A stretch of 5,486 nucleotides of DNA. Origin: Candidatus Cloacimonadota bacterium (GTDB lineage Bacteria > Cloacimonadota > Cloacimonadia > Cloacimonadales > JAIOQZ01). Shown in pieces: positions 1-5,486 of the stretch. The notes below the pieces were generated by a model. That model worked only from the letters and a program-made list of their open reading frames with translations. It did no database searches and was not told the origin of the DNA. Where the stretch lies: the NCBI GenBank assembly GCA_021106755.1, contig JAIOTM010000445.1, forward strand, positions 1 through 5,486. The letters run 5' to 3'. Made by a program: the position numbers and the translations under genes. Each line of letters starts with the position of its first letter. Positions within the stretch are counted from its first letter, which is position 1.

Positions 1-25
1 GATTGACAATATGAGGAAGAATTAG
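1..25 (+). CDS. 3' end of an upstream gene (partial, tentative)
   Basis: The frame starting at base 2 is open from the window edge and reads I-D-N-M-R-K-N before TAG at 23-25, one base before the ATG of the formyltransferase. The other two frames hit TGA early (4-6 and 12-14 in their frames), so if a gene runs in from the left, this is the most likely end. The close packing matches the rest of the operon. The fragment is too short to identify. In pseudaminic acid loci the neighbour could be another pse gene or a glycosyltransferase, but nothing here shows which. A gene ending at the TGA at 4-6 is also possible. Confidence 0.3.
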
Positions 26-26
26 A

Positions 27-623
27 ATGACCATTCTAGTTCTTGGAGTAATACCATCACCTCTGACACCAATTATAGAAAATCATTGCTTAAATGTTAT
101 CGAGTGCGCTGATCCGATTAGCACTGAATATCTTCGAACACACTCTGTAGAATTCGCTGTCCGTTATCGATACCGGCATATAATTCAGAAAGCAGTAATT
201 GATTGTCTGAATGGAAATATTATCAACTTGCACATTTCTCTTTTGCCTTGGAACCGTGGTGCAGACCCAAATTTATGGAGTTTTTTGGAAGATACACCAA
301 AAGGTGTGAGTATACACTACATCGATGAGGGTATTGATACTGGCGATATTGTTGCCCAAAAAGAGTTGTTTTTCAATAACGATGCTGAAACATTAGCGTC
401 AACATATAAAAAGCTTAACGTTGAAATACTAGAACTTTTTAAAATATACTGGGAACCAATTATAAACGGCACAATAGATAGAAAAAAGCAAACGCAGACC
501 GGATCTTTTCACAAGATTTCAGATAAAGAGACATTTCAGTTCTTGATTGCTGATAAAGGTTGGAAAACACCAGTAGGAAATCTTGTAGGTAAAGCACTGG
601 TCAATTCTGGAAAAAGAAAGTAG
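27..623 (+). CDS. Sugar N-formyltransferase-like protein (formyl_trans_N fold)
   Basis: This 198-residue protein has the formyltransferase catalytic core: N67-L-H69 within NLHISLLPWNRGADPN, followed by D104 in GIDTGDIVAQ. These give the Asn-His-Asp triad used to move a formyl group from N10-formyltetrahydrofolate to an amine. The RGADPNLWS and TPKGVSIHYID stretches are typical of the short, cytoplasmic formyltransferases found in surface-glycan loci. It lacks the C-terminal OB-like domain of methionyl-tRNA formyltransferase, which is about 300 residues or more, so a tRNA role is unlikely. The ATG at 27 has a good purine-rich ribosome site (AGGAAGA, about 14-20). It ends five bases before pseI, suggesting co-translation and a substrate in the same pathway, probably the amino group of a pseudaminic acid precursor. 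The substrate is inference; the fold and triad are seen directly. The first ~40 residues are weakly recognisable, which is usual for this family's N-terminal strand region. Confidence 0.85.
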   Translation: MTILVLGVIPSPLTPIIENHCLNVIECADPISTEYLRTHSVEFAVRYRYRHIIQKAVIDCLNGNIINLHISLLPWNRGADPNLWSFLEDTPKGVSIHYIDEGIDTGDIVAQKELFFNNDAETLASTYKKLNVEILELFKIYWEPIINGTIDRKKQTQTGSFHKISDKETFQFLIADKGWKTPVGNLVGKALVNSGKRK

Positions 624-628
624 AATAG

Positions 629-1672
629 ATGGAGATTACGATTAACGATAGAAAAGTCGGAAAGGGTCATCCAGTATATATTATCGCTGAAATGTCTGCT
701 AATCAGTACCAGAATTTCAACCAGGCTGTAAAAATGATAGAAGCTGCCAAGGTAGCTGGCGCTGATGCTATAAAGCTTCAGACATATACACCGGATACTA
801 TAACAATCGACTGCGACAATGAGTATTTTCGAATCAAAGGTACTATTTGGGAGGGTAAGACACTTTATGAACTATATGGTGAGGCATACACACCTTGGGA
901 ATGGCAACCGAAGTTAAAACAAGTGGCAGATAAGCTTGGGTTGCATCTTTTTTCCTCACCTTTTGACCACACAGCGGTTGACTTTTTGGAGGACATGAAC
1001 GTACCAGCATACAAAGTCGCTTCCTTTGAGCTTGTTGATCTTCCTTTATTACGTAAAATCGCTGAAACCGGCAAACCAATCATCATGTCTACCGGAATGG
1101 CTTCTTTAGCTGAAATTGACGAAGCTGTGCATACTGTCAGACATGCTGGTGCAACACAGATAGATCTTCTTAAATGTACAAGCGCTTATCCAGCGCAGCC
1201 GGAACAATCTAACTGGAGTACAATTCCTCACATAGCTCAGGCTTTTGGTGTGCCTGTGGGGGTGTCCGATCATACCATGGGCGCCTCTGTTGCTGTAGCT
1301 TCGGTAGCCCTTGGGGCTTGTATTGTTGAGAAACATTTTACACTGACTCGCGAAAATGCCGGTCCTGATAGTTCTTTCTCAATGGAACCAAAAGAATTCA
1401 AAGCAATGGTTAAAGATATCAGGACTGTTGAAAAAGCTATCGGCAAGATATCTTATGAAATCACGGAAAAACAAAAGGATAGCCGTGTTTTCAGGCGTTC
1501 TCTCTTTGTCGTCAAAGAAATCGCAAAGGGAGAGGTGTTCACTGAGGAGAATGTTCGCTCAATCCGCCCAGGACATGGCCTACATACCAGGTACTTAGAA
1601 GCTGTGCTGGGAAGAAACGCAAATGAGAATATCGAGAAAGGGACGCCACTTGGATGGGATTTAATTTGTTGA
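629..1672 (+). CDS. pseI: Pseudaminic acid synthase (NeuB/PseI family)
   Basis: This enzyme condenses a 2,4-diacetamido-2,4,6-trideoxy-L-altrose-type sugar with phosphoenolpyruvate to form pseudaminic acid, in the cytoplasm. The 347-residue length fits the family. Residues ~1-270 form the NeuB TIM barrel: AGADAIKLQTYTPDT (43-57), TPWEWQPKL (88-96), LFSSPFD (107-113), YKVASFELVD (128-137), STGMA (154-158), LLKCTSAYPA (180-189). The two metal-binding histidines are present, H215 in SDHT and H236 in EKHFTL. Residues ~285-347 form the SAF/antifreeze-like domain (RRSLFVV, RSIRPGHGL, GTPLGWDLI). The KLQTYTPDT, EAYTPWEW and KVASFELVD motifs favour PseI over sialic acid NeuB or legionaminic LegI. One oddity: the usual S-A-N-H near the start reads S-A-N-Q (Q26), and the N-L before TIPH reads N-W (W196). 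The start ATG at 629 follows the formyltransferase stop by five bases, with only a weak A/G-rich ribosome site inside the preceding gene, consistent with translational coupling. Confidence 0.95.
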   Translation: MEITINDRKVGKGHPVYIIAEMSANQYQNFNQAVKMIEAAKVAGADAIKLQTYTPDTITIDCDNEYFRIKGTIWEGKTLYELYGEAYTPWEWQPKLKQVADKLGLHLFSSPFDHTAVDFLEDMNVPAYKVASFELVDLPLLRKIAETGKPIIMSTGMASLAEIDEAVHTVRHAGATQIDLLKCTSAYPAQPEQSNWSTIPHIAQAFGVPVGVSDHTMGASVAVASVALGACIVEKHFTLTRENAGPDSSFSMEPKEFKAMVKDIRTVEKAIGKISYEITEKQKDSRVFRRSLFVVKEIAKGEVFTEENVRSIRPGHGLHTRYLEAVLGRNANENIEKGTPLGWDLIC

Positions 1673-1684
1673 AGTTTTAAAAAT

Positions 1685-1712
1685 TTGATTTCATTCTATT
1701 GACATCTATAAT
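1685..1712 (+). promoter_or_regulatory. Possible sigma-70-type promoter before the dehydrogenase gene
   Basis: A perfect -10 hexamer TATAAT (1707-1712) lies 16 bases after TTGATT (1685-1690), which matches four of six -35 consensus bases. It sits in the 59-base gap between pseI and the dehydrogenase, the first real break in the operon. Transcription would begin near 1719, leaving a very short leader that just includes the ribosome site. The region is AT-rich, so a chance match is quite possible. Confidence 0.3.
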
Positions 1713-1719
1713 TTATGGC

Positions 1720-1726
1720 AAAGGAA
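1720..1726 (+). promoter_or_regulatory. Ribosome binding site that fixes the dehydrogenase start at 1732
   Basis: AAAGGAA at 1720-1726 lies five bases before ATG 1732, at a workable distance. The longer reading from TTG 1699 has no comparable site upstream, and it would add 11 residues before the conserved N-terminal strand (SILCTTSSFG). The ATG is therefore preferred. Confidence 0.6.
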
Positions 1727-1731
1727 ATTTT

Positions 1732-2652
1732 ATGAATTCCATACTCTGCACAACATCCTCATTCGGTATATTTGCAGCTCATGTGTTTGATATTTTAAAG
1801 GAAAAGGGTTTTCAGACTATAACAAACCCTTACAATCGTAAAATAACGGAAGACGAATTAATAGAGCTTTTAGATCAATATCACCCGATAGGCTTACTGG
1901 CCGGTACGGAACCGATTACTCGAGCAGTATTGGAACAGTCTAAAGATTACTTAAAGATAATATCTCGGGTAGGGGTTGGTTGGGATAATGTTGATCGAAA
2001 AACAGCAGGTGAACTTGGCATTCTGGTTTACCGCACTGAAGGGATACTTAATCAGGCTGTTGCAGAACTAACACTCGGCTTTATTCTTTCTTCATTGAGA
2101 AATATCGTACATCAGGATAAAGAAATTAGGCGCGGAATCTGGAAAAAGAAAATGGGCGGCTTGCTTACAGGTAAAACAGTAGGAATTATAGGCTTTGGTT
2201 CAATCGGCGAGCGGGTTGGCGAATTGTTAAATGCATTTGGGTCAAATGTTATTTTTTTTGATCCGGCACCTAAAAAATGTCCATGGGCTGAGTCTGTTTC
2301 TATCCATGAACTTCTTAAAAAAGCCGATGTGATTACTCTTCATACCAGTGGGACAAATCGGATCCTTGGAGAAAAAGAGATTTACAACTTGTGTAAAAAA
2401 GGCGTAATCATCGTTAACATGGCACGTGGTGGATTGATTGATGAAGAAGCTTTGTACAAAGCACTACAGGATGGACATGTGTCATACGCTTGTTTAGATG
2501 TGTTTGAAAATGAACCTTATAATGGGCATCTGATAGAGATTGAGAATGTAATTCTAACTCCTCATATAGGGTCATATGCCAGGGAGGCTCGTATTCAGAT
2601 GGAAGAAATGGCTGTGGAAAATTTATTCCGTGGAATGGCGGTTTTGTCTTAG
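1732..2652 (+). CDS. D-isomer-specific 2-hydroxyacid dehydrogenase (phosphoglycerate dehydrogenase-like)
   Basis: This 306-residue protein (from ATG 1732) belongs to the family that reversibly reduces 2-keto acids to D-2-hydroxy acids with NAD(H). The substrate-binding part includes SRVGVGWDNVD (78-88). The Rossmann core has G154-F-G156-S-I-G159, with an acidic D177 ending the second strand, which favours NADH over NADPH. The catalytic triad is complete: R232 in NMARGGLID, E261 in FENEP and H278 in TPHIGS. It lacks the C-terminal ACT/regulatory domain of long SerA proteins, so it is unlikely to be the feedback-controlled serine-pathway enzyme, and its place among glycan genes argues for a dedicated role. 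Possible substrates are hydroxypyruvate, phosphohydroxypyruvate or the 2-keto acid made by the downstream aldolase; the sequence does not decide. The gene is preceded by a 59-base gap and followed by 39 bases. Family assignment is firm, substrate unknown. Confidence 0.9.
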   Translation: MNSILCTTSSFGIFAAHVFDILKEKGFQTITNPYNRKITEDELIELLDQYHPIGLLAGTEPITRAVLEQSKDYLKIISRVGVGWDNVDRKTAGELGILVYRTEGILNQAVAELTLGFILSSLRNIVHQDKEIRRGIWKKKMGGLLTGKTVGIIGFGSIGERVGELLNAFGSNVIFFDPAPKKCPWAESVSIHELLKKADVITLHTSGTNRILGEKEIYNLCKKGVIIVNMARGGLIDEEALYKALQDGHVSYACLDVFENEPYNGHLIEIENVILTPHIGSYAREARIQMEEMAVENLFRGMAVLS

Positions 2653-2691
2653 GCGAGCTTTGTTTATTTACATTGTAATTAATTAAGTCCA

Positions 2692-3372
2692 ATGAAAAAA
2701 AAATCAAACTTTAATCAGATGCGTCCGAAAGGAATTTATGATAATGTCTTAAAACAAAGAGAATTAGATGGAATAGCTTTTTATGATAGGAATCACAAAA
2801 AATTTGTTGATATTAAATGCCCTGCCTGCGGATCCAGCGGCGATGAGTTATTTATTAAATATGGATTTAATCACAGGAAATGCAGCAACTGTGAAACAAT
2901 TTACTGCTCCCCACGACCCACAGAAAAACTACTTTTAGAATATTATAATACATATGACGCCCCAAAAATGTGGACTGACTTGTTGCTTACAGCTGATGAA
3001 AAAAGAAAAAAAATCCAATACCATCCTCGGGCAATTGAAATTGTTAGACAATTGAAAAAAGAAGGCGCTCAAAGAGGTGTAGTAGCTCTATATATATGTT
3101 CAGTAGCAGGAACGTTTGCATTATGCCTTAAAGAAACTCGATTTTTCAGTGCAGTAATAGGTATGGATTTTATTTCAGTATCTAGCCTAAGACATAGAGA
3201 GATAGGACGTAGTGCTCATAAGTCCTTTCTTAAGCTTGATATTCTCCTGATTGAAGATATGTCTCTTAGTGTGTTGAACTCCAGCTGCGAAATAAAGGAG
3301 GTTATTGCATTGCCGCTTAGGTTTTCAAATGCTGACGGAGCGCCCTGCACGGTAATTGGATATGAAGAATAA
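2692..3372 (+). pseudogene. Zinc-ribbon SAM-dependent methyltransferase, decayed and C-terminally truncated
   Basis: The open frame encodes 226 residues. The N-terminal part is well preserved: a zinc ribbon with C43-P-A-C46 and C64-S-N-C67, then SPRPTEKLLLEYYNTYD (73-89), typical of class I methyltransferases from glycan loci. The SAM-binding motif, expected as L-D-I-G-C-G-x-G-T, instead reads L133-Y-I-C-S-V-A-G-T141, losing the acidic residue and two glycines. The next strand is recognisable (AVIGMDF, 154-160, with acidic D159). After it the match is loose: SCEIKEVIALPLRF (198-211) lines up with the family's FEVIEH...P..F stretch. The protein then ends with no L-x-P-G-G strand and none of the usual further 100 or more residues. 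I found no other frame carrying the lost half. The start ATG 2692 has a poor ribosome site and is followed by nine A's. The stop overlaps the HAD gene by 11 bases. It is probably inactive as a methyltransferase; a repurposed zinc-ribbon protein cannot be excluded. Confidence 0.65.
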
Positions 3373-4015
3373 AACATTCTTTTTTGATTTTGATGGCGTT
3401 CTTGCTGATTCCGTAGAAGTTAAAACAAAAGCTTTTGCAGAACTCTTCATTTCATATGGACCTGATATTCAAAAGCAAGTAATTGAACATCATCGCAAAA
3501 ACGGTGGTATGACTCGGCAAGATAAGTTCAGACATTACTATAACAAGTTTTTGAAAAAACCACTGGATGACGAAGAGATGGAAAGTCTTTGTAGCAAGTT
3601 TTCCTCTCTTGTTGTTAACGGGGTTATAGCTACCCCGGAGATTCCCGGCGTATCCGATTTTCTAAAACTGTGGTATAGAAAAGTCTCCTGTTTTGTAGTT
3701 TCAGCCACTCCTGATGATGAAATTGAACTAATCGTAGAGAAAAGAGGCCTTGCTAAATTTTTCAGGGAGGTCTTAGGATCTTCATGTACAAAAAAAGAGA
3801 ATTTAGAAAAATTGATAGCTAAATATGACATTATACCGAAAGAAAGCCTGTTTTTCGGTGATGCAGAAAGCGACTTCGAAGCAGCAAAGGCATGCGACAT
3901 CCCTTTCATCGGAATCGTTCCAGGTCATGACGCCCCACTCTTAAAAACACAACCTTATATTAAATGGTATAATAATTTTATTGAAATAAAATCAGGAGAC
4001 ATTCATGGTTTCTAA
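3362..4015 (+). CDS. HAD-superfamily phosphatase (phosphoglycolate phosphatase/beta-phosphoglucomutase-like)
   Basis: This 217-residue protein has all four HAD motifs. Motif I is D9-F-D11-G-V-L-A-D-S, with the nucleophile and acid/base aspartates. Motif II is S113 in FVVSATP. Motif III is a lysine at K143/K144, in the segment leading into ENLEKL. Motif IV is G165-D166-A-E-S-D170, which binds Mg2+. Residues ~17-90 are a helical C1-type cap. Such enzymes remove phosphate from small sugar or acid phosphates in the cytoplasm. In this operon the likely role is dephosphorylation of an intermediate handled by the aldolase and dehydrogenase, which is inference. I chose ATG 3362; a TTG at 3356 would add two residues. 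No clear Shine-Dalgarno precedes it, and the start lies inside the end of the methyltransferase relic, so translation probably depends on ribosomes finishing that frame. Its own stop overlaps the aldolase start by 11 bases. Confidence 0.88.
   Translation: MKNKTFFFDFDGVLADSVEVKTKAFAELFISYGPDIQKQVIEHHRKNGGMTRQDKFRHYYNKFLKKPLDDEEMESLCSKFSSLVVNGVIATPEIPGVSDFLKLWYRKVSCFVVSATPDDEIELIVEKRGLAKFFREVLGSSCTKKENLEKLIAKYDIIPKESLFFGDAESDFEAAKACDIPFIGIVPGHDAPLLKTQPYIKWYNNFIEIKSGDIHGF
3994..3998 (+). promoter_or_regulatory. Ribosome binding site for the aldolase, inside the HAD gene
   Basis: AGGAG lies six bases before ATG 4005, the best-formed ribosome site in the window. It confirms the aldolase start despite the 11-base overlap with the HAD gene, and allows the aldolase to be translated independently of full coupling. 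Confidence 0.7.
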
Positions 4016-4742
4016 AATTCGTGGAATATTAAATTCCGGTAAACCGACAATCGGTAGCTGGATGCAGTTATCCTGCTCTTCTGTTGCAGAAATCATGGGA
4101 AAGGCCGGATATGACTGGGTAGCAGTAGATTTAGAGCACGGCTCCTTTTCTGTTCAAATCTTGCCGGATATTTTCAGGGCGCTGGAAATAGGTGGAACGA
4201 TTCCCTTTGCGAGAGTGTCTCATAGCCATCCCAAGGAAATCAAGCAGGCACTCGATTCCGGAGCGAAAGGGTTAATCCTTCCGATGATAGAAACTGGCGA
4301 TCAATTGAAAAAATCGATTTCCTGGGCATTATATCCGCCAAAAGGAACAAGAGGAATCGGATACCACCGTGCAAATCTTTTTGGACAGTATTTTAATGAA
4401 TACTTTAAATTTTCACAAGAAATATTAATCGTTGCACAGATAGAGCACGTACGTGCGGTTGAAAACCTTGATGATATACTTTCAGTTCAGGGCCTTGATG
4501 CAATTATGGTTGGGCCATATGATCTTTCAGGCTCTATGGATCTTACCGGGCAATTTGATCATCCGCACTTTAAAGAAGTTATGGATAAAATCTCATCCAA
4601 AAGCAATGAACATAAAATCCCAATGGGATTGCATGTAGTCCAACCTGAAAAAGACAGGCTTGCATCGGCCATAACCGATGGATATCAGTTCATTGCATAT
4701 GGGACAGATGCTGTCTTTTTACATCATTCAGCAAAACGTTAA
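4005..4742 (+). CDS. HpcH/HpaI-family class II pyruvate aldolase
   Basis: This 245-residue protein matches the family of metal-dependent aldolases that split or join pyruvate and an aldehyde, making 2-keto-4-hydroxy acids (HpaI/HpcH, GarL, RhmA). Catalytic and metal residues are in place: H45 in VDLEHGSF, R70 in FARV, E147 in AQIE and D173 in VGPYDLSGS. GTRGIGYHRAN (114-124) corresponds to the family's substrate/phosphate loop. Residues ~15-235 form the TIM barrel, so the protein is complete. Classical members work in aromatic or sugar-acid breakdown. Here it sits in a glycan cluster between a HAD phosphatase and a sugar SDR, suggesting a biosynthetic or decoration role, for example supplying a keto acid to the upstream dehydrogenase; this is inference. 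The substrate aldehyde cannot be read from the sequence. The gene follows HAD by overlap and is separated from the SDR by 43 bases with no visible terminator. Confidence 0.92.
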   Translation: MVSKIRGILNSGKPTIGSWMQLSCSSVAEIMGKAGYDWVAVDLEHGSFSVQILPDIFRALEIGGTIPFARVSHSHPKEIKQALDSGAKGLILPMIETGDQLKKSISWALYPPKGTRGIGYHRANLFGQYFNEYFKFSQEILIVAQIEHVRAVENLDDILSVQGLDAIMVGPYDLSGSMDLTGQFDHPHFKEVMDKISSKSNEHKIPMGLHVVQPEKDRLASAITDGYQFIAYGTDAVFLHHSAKR

Positions 4743-4785
4743 AAAAACAGGAAGTCGAAGTTAAAGCAATAGTACAAGGTAAATA

Positions 4786-5486
4786 ATGAAAATAACAATT
4801 TTTGGCGGTTCAGGATTTTTAGGCTCACATGTTTCCGACAAGTTAAGTGATGCAGGATACGAAGTAACTATTTTCGATCTTAGATCATCCCCATGGCTTC
4901 GTAAAGATCAGAAAATGATAGTTGGAGATATATTAGACGAAAAAGCAGTGAAAAATGCAGTTGATGGCGCACAATTCGTTTTTAATTTTGCCGGCATTGC
5001 AGATATCGATAAAGCCAATACCCGTCCAGCTGATACTGTTCGTTATAATATTCTAGGCAATACCTTTATTCTCGAGGCTTGCTGTAAAGCTGGAGTAGAA
5101 CGGTATGTTTTCGCCAGCTCTGTTTACGTGTATAGCAAGTCAGGTGGGTTCTACCGATGCAGCAAGCAGGCCTGCGAATCTTATATTGAGATTTTTTATG
5201 ATAGTTATGGTTTGGACTATACAATTCTCCGTTACGGATCTCTTTATGGACCAAGAGCGGATAAAAAGAATGCGATATATCGTTTTGTCTAACAAGCTTT
5301 ACGTGATAAAAAAATCAGCTATTTTGGAAGTAAGGAGGCTCTTCGTGAATATATTCATGTGGAAGACGCTGCATTATTTAGCGTTGAAGTGCTCAAGAAC
5401 GATTACGCCAACCAGAGTATAATTTTGACTGGTCATCAACCGATGAAGGTGGGCAATCTTTTAAAGATGATAAGCGAAATGCTGAA
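4786..5486 (+). pseudogene. NAD-dependent sugar epimerase/dehydratase (extended SDR), interrupted by in-frame TAA and cut by the window end
   Basis: The N-terminal part (168 codons, 4786-5289) is a clear extended SDR: G7-G-S-G10-F-L-G13 nucleotide-binding motif, D31 at the end of strand 2, G47-D48 (adenine contact), NFAGIAD (67-73), active-site S111/S112 in FASSVYVYS, Y123-x3-K127 in FYRCSK, and RYGSLYGPR (149-157). These enzymes epimerise, dehydrate or reduce nucleotide sugars. A TAA at 5290-5292 stops the frame, yet the same frame continues to the window edge (64 more codons) with family sequence: QALRDKKISYFG, then REYIHVEDAA (5344-5373), the conserved block expected there. The family usually runs to about 300 residues, so the gene continues past 5486. 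The change looks like a single-base nonsense mutation of a residue commonly Lys (AAA to TAA) in FVKQAL. A weak ribosome site AAGG (4776-4779) precedes ATG 4786. The 168-residue product would keep the NAD fold but lack the substrate-binding domain, so it is unlikely to be active. Sequencing error remains possible. Confidence 0.85.

Noticed and set aside
1699..1712. TTGACA followed by TATAAT as a promoter
   Set aside because: The two boxes are only two bases apart, so they cannot act as a -35/-10 pair. The -10 was paired with TTGATT at 1685 instead.
1699..1731. TTG start at 1699 for the dehydrogenase, adding 11 residues
   Set aside because: No ribosome site upstream of TTG, while ATG 1732 has AAAGGAA at a good distance and the protein then begins right at the conserved first strand. 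The TTG also overlaps the proposed promoter.
2252..2259. Run of eight T's inside the dehydrogenase gene as a slippage site or terminator
   Set aside because: No hairpin precedes it and the frame is intact with conserved residues on both sides (VIFFD). It reads as ordinary Phe codons in AT-rich DNA.
3619..3637. GC-rich hairpin CGGGGT / ACCCCG
   Set aside because: Lies inside the well-conserved HAD reading frame, has no following T run, and is not at a gene end. It is probably chance.
3538..3909. Reverse-strand 123-codon open frame opposite the HAD gene
   Set aside because: Serine-rich, no recognisable domain, and fully antisense to a gene with all HAD motifs intact.
4663..4680. Perfect 6-base inverted repeat CATCGG / CCGATG
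   Set aside because: Inside the aldolase coding sequence with no T tract; not a terminator and too short for a convincing operator.
5290..5292. Stop-codon reassignment or programmed readthrough at TAA
   Set aside because: TAA ends three other genes here at correct places, TAG and TGA are also used normally, and no obvious readthrough element follows. A nonsense mutation or sequence error is simpler.
5105..5422. Overlapping forward frame of 105 codons across the SDR interruption
   Set aside because: Its translation has no recognisable family features, whereas the SDR frame reads conserved motifs on both sides of the stop. It is a shadow frame and not evidence for a frameshift.

Overview
This window is a tightly packed, single-strand (+) gene cluster from an AT-rich bacterium. 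It looks like part of a surface-glycan locus (O-antigen, capsule or flagellin glycosylation) built around a nonulosonic acid. The anchor is a very clear pseudaminic acid synthase (PseI, 629-1672), preceded five bases upstream by a small sugar-type N-formyltransferase (27-623). No host-specific marker is present. Such loci are common in Gram-negative bacteria but also occur elsewhere, so I do not name a taxon.

Layout: (1) the last codons of a probable upstream gene (1-25); (2) formyltransferase and PseI, nearly abutting; (3) a 59-base gap with a possible promoter and a good ribosome binding site, then a D-2-hydroxyacid dehydrogenase (1732-2652; I choose an internal ATG over an upstream TTG); (4) a zinc-ribbon SAM-methyltransferase relic (2692-3372) whose SAM-binding glycine motif is destroyed and whose C-terminal part is missing; (5) a HAD-family phosphatase (3362-4015) and an HpcH/HpaI-type class II aldolase (4005-4742), joined to their upstream neighbours by 11-base overlaps; (6) an NAD-dependent sugar epimerase/dehydratase (4786 to beyond the window end) broken by one in-frame TAA at 5290-5292, after which the same frame continues with perfectly recognisable family sequence. 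No stretch over 300 bases lacks a gene.

How the genes may work together: the formyltransferase probably puts a formyl group on an amino sugar, and PseI condenses a 6-deoxy-2,4-diamido-hexose with phosphoenolpyruvate to make a pseudaminic-type acid. A 7-N-formyl pseudaminic acid is the simplest product to propose. The second half (2-hydroxyacid dehydrogenase, HAD phosphatase, pyruvate-type aldolase, SDR) resembles a small pathway that makes and reduces a 2-keto acid, possibly an acyl decoration or a second unusual acid sugar. That assignment is inference.

The most notable result is that two of the seven main genes carry visible damage (the methyltransferase relic and the nonsense-interrupted SDR) among otherwise intact enzymes, and PseI has an unusual Gln at a normally conserved His. 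The locus may be in early decay or switching its glycan product, or the nonsense codon may be a strain-level or sequencing variant.
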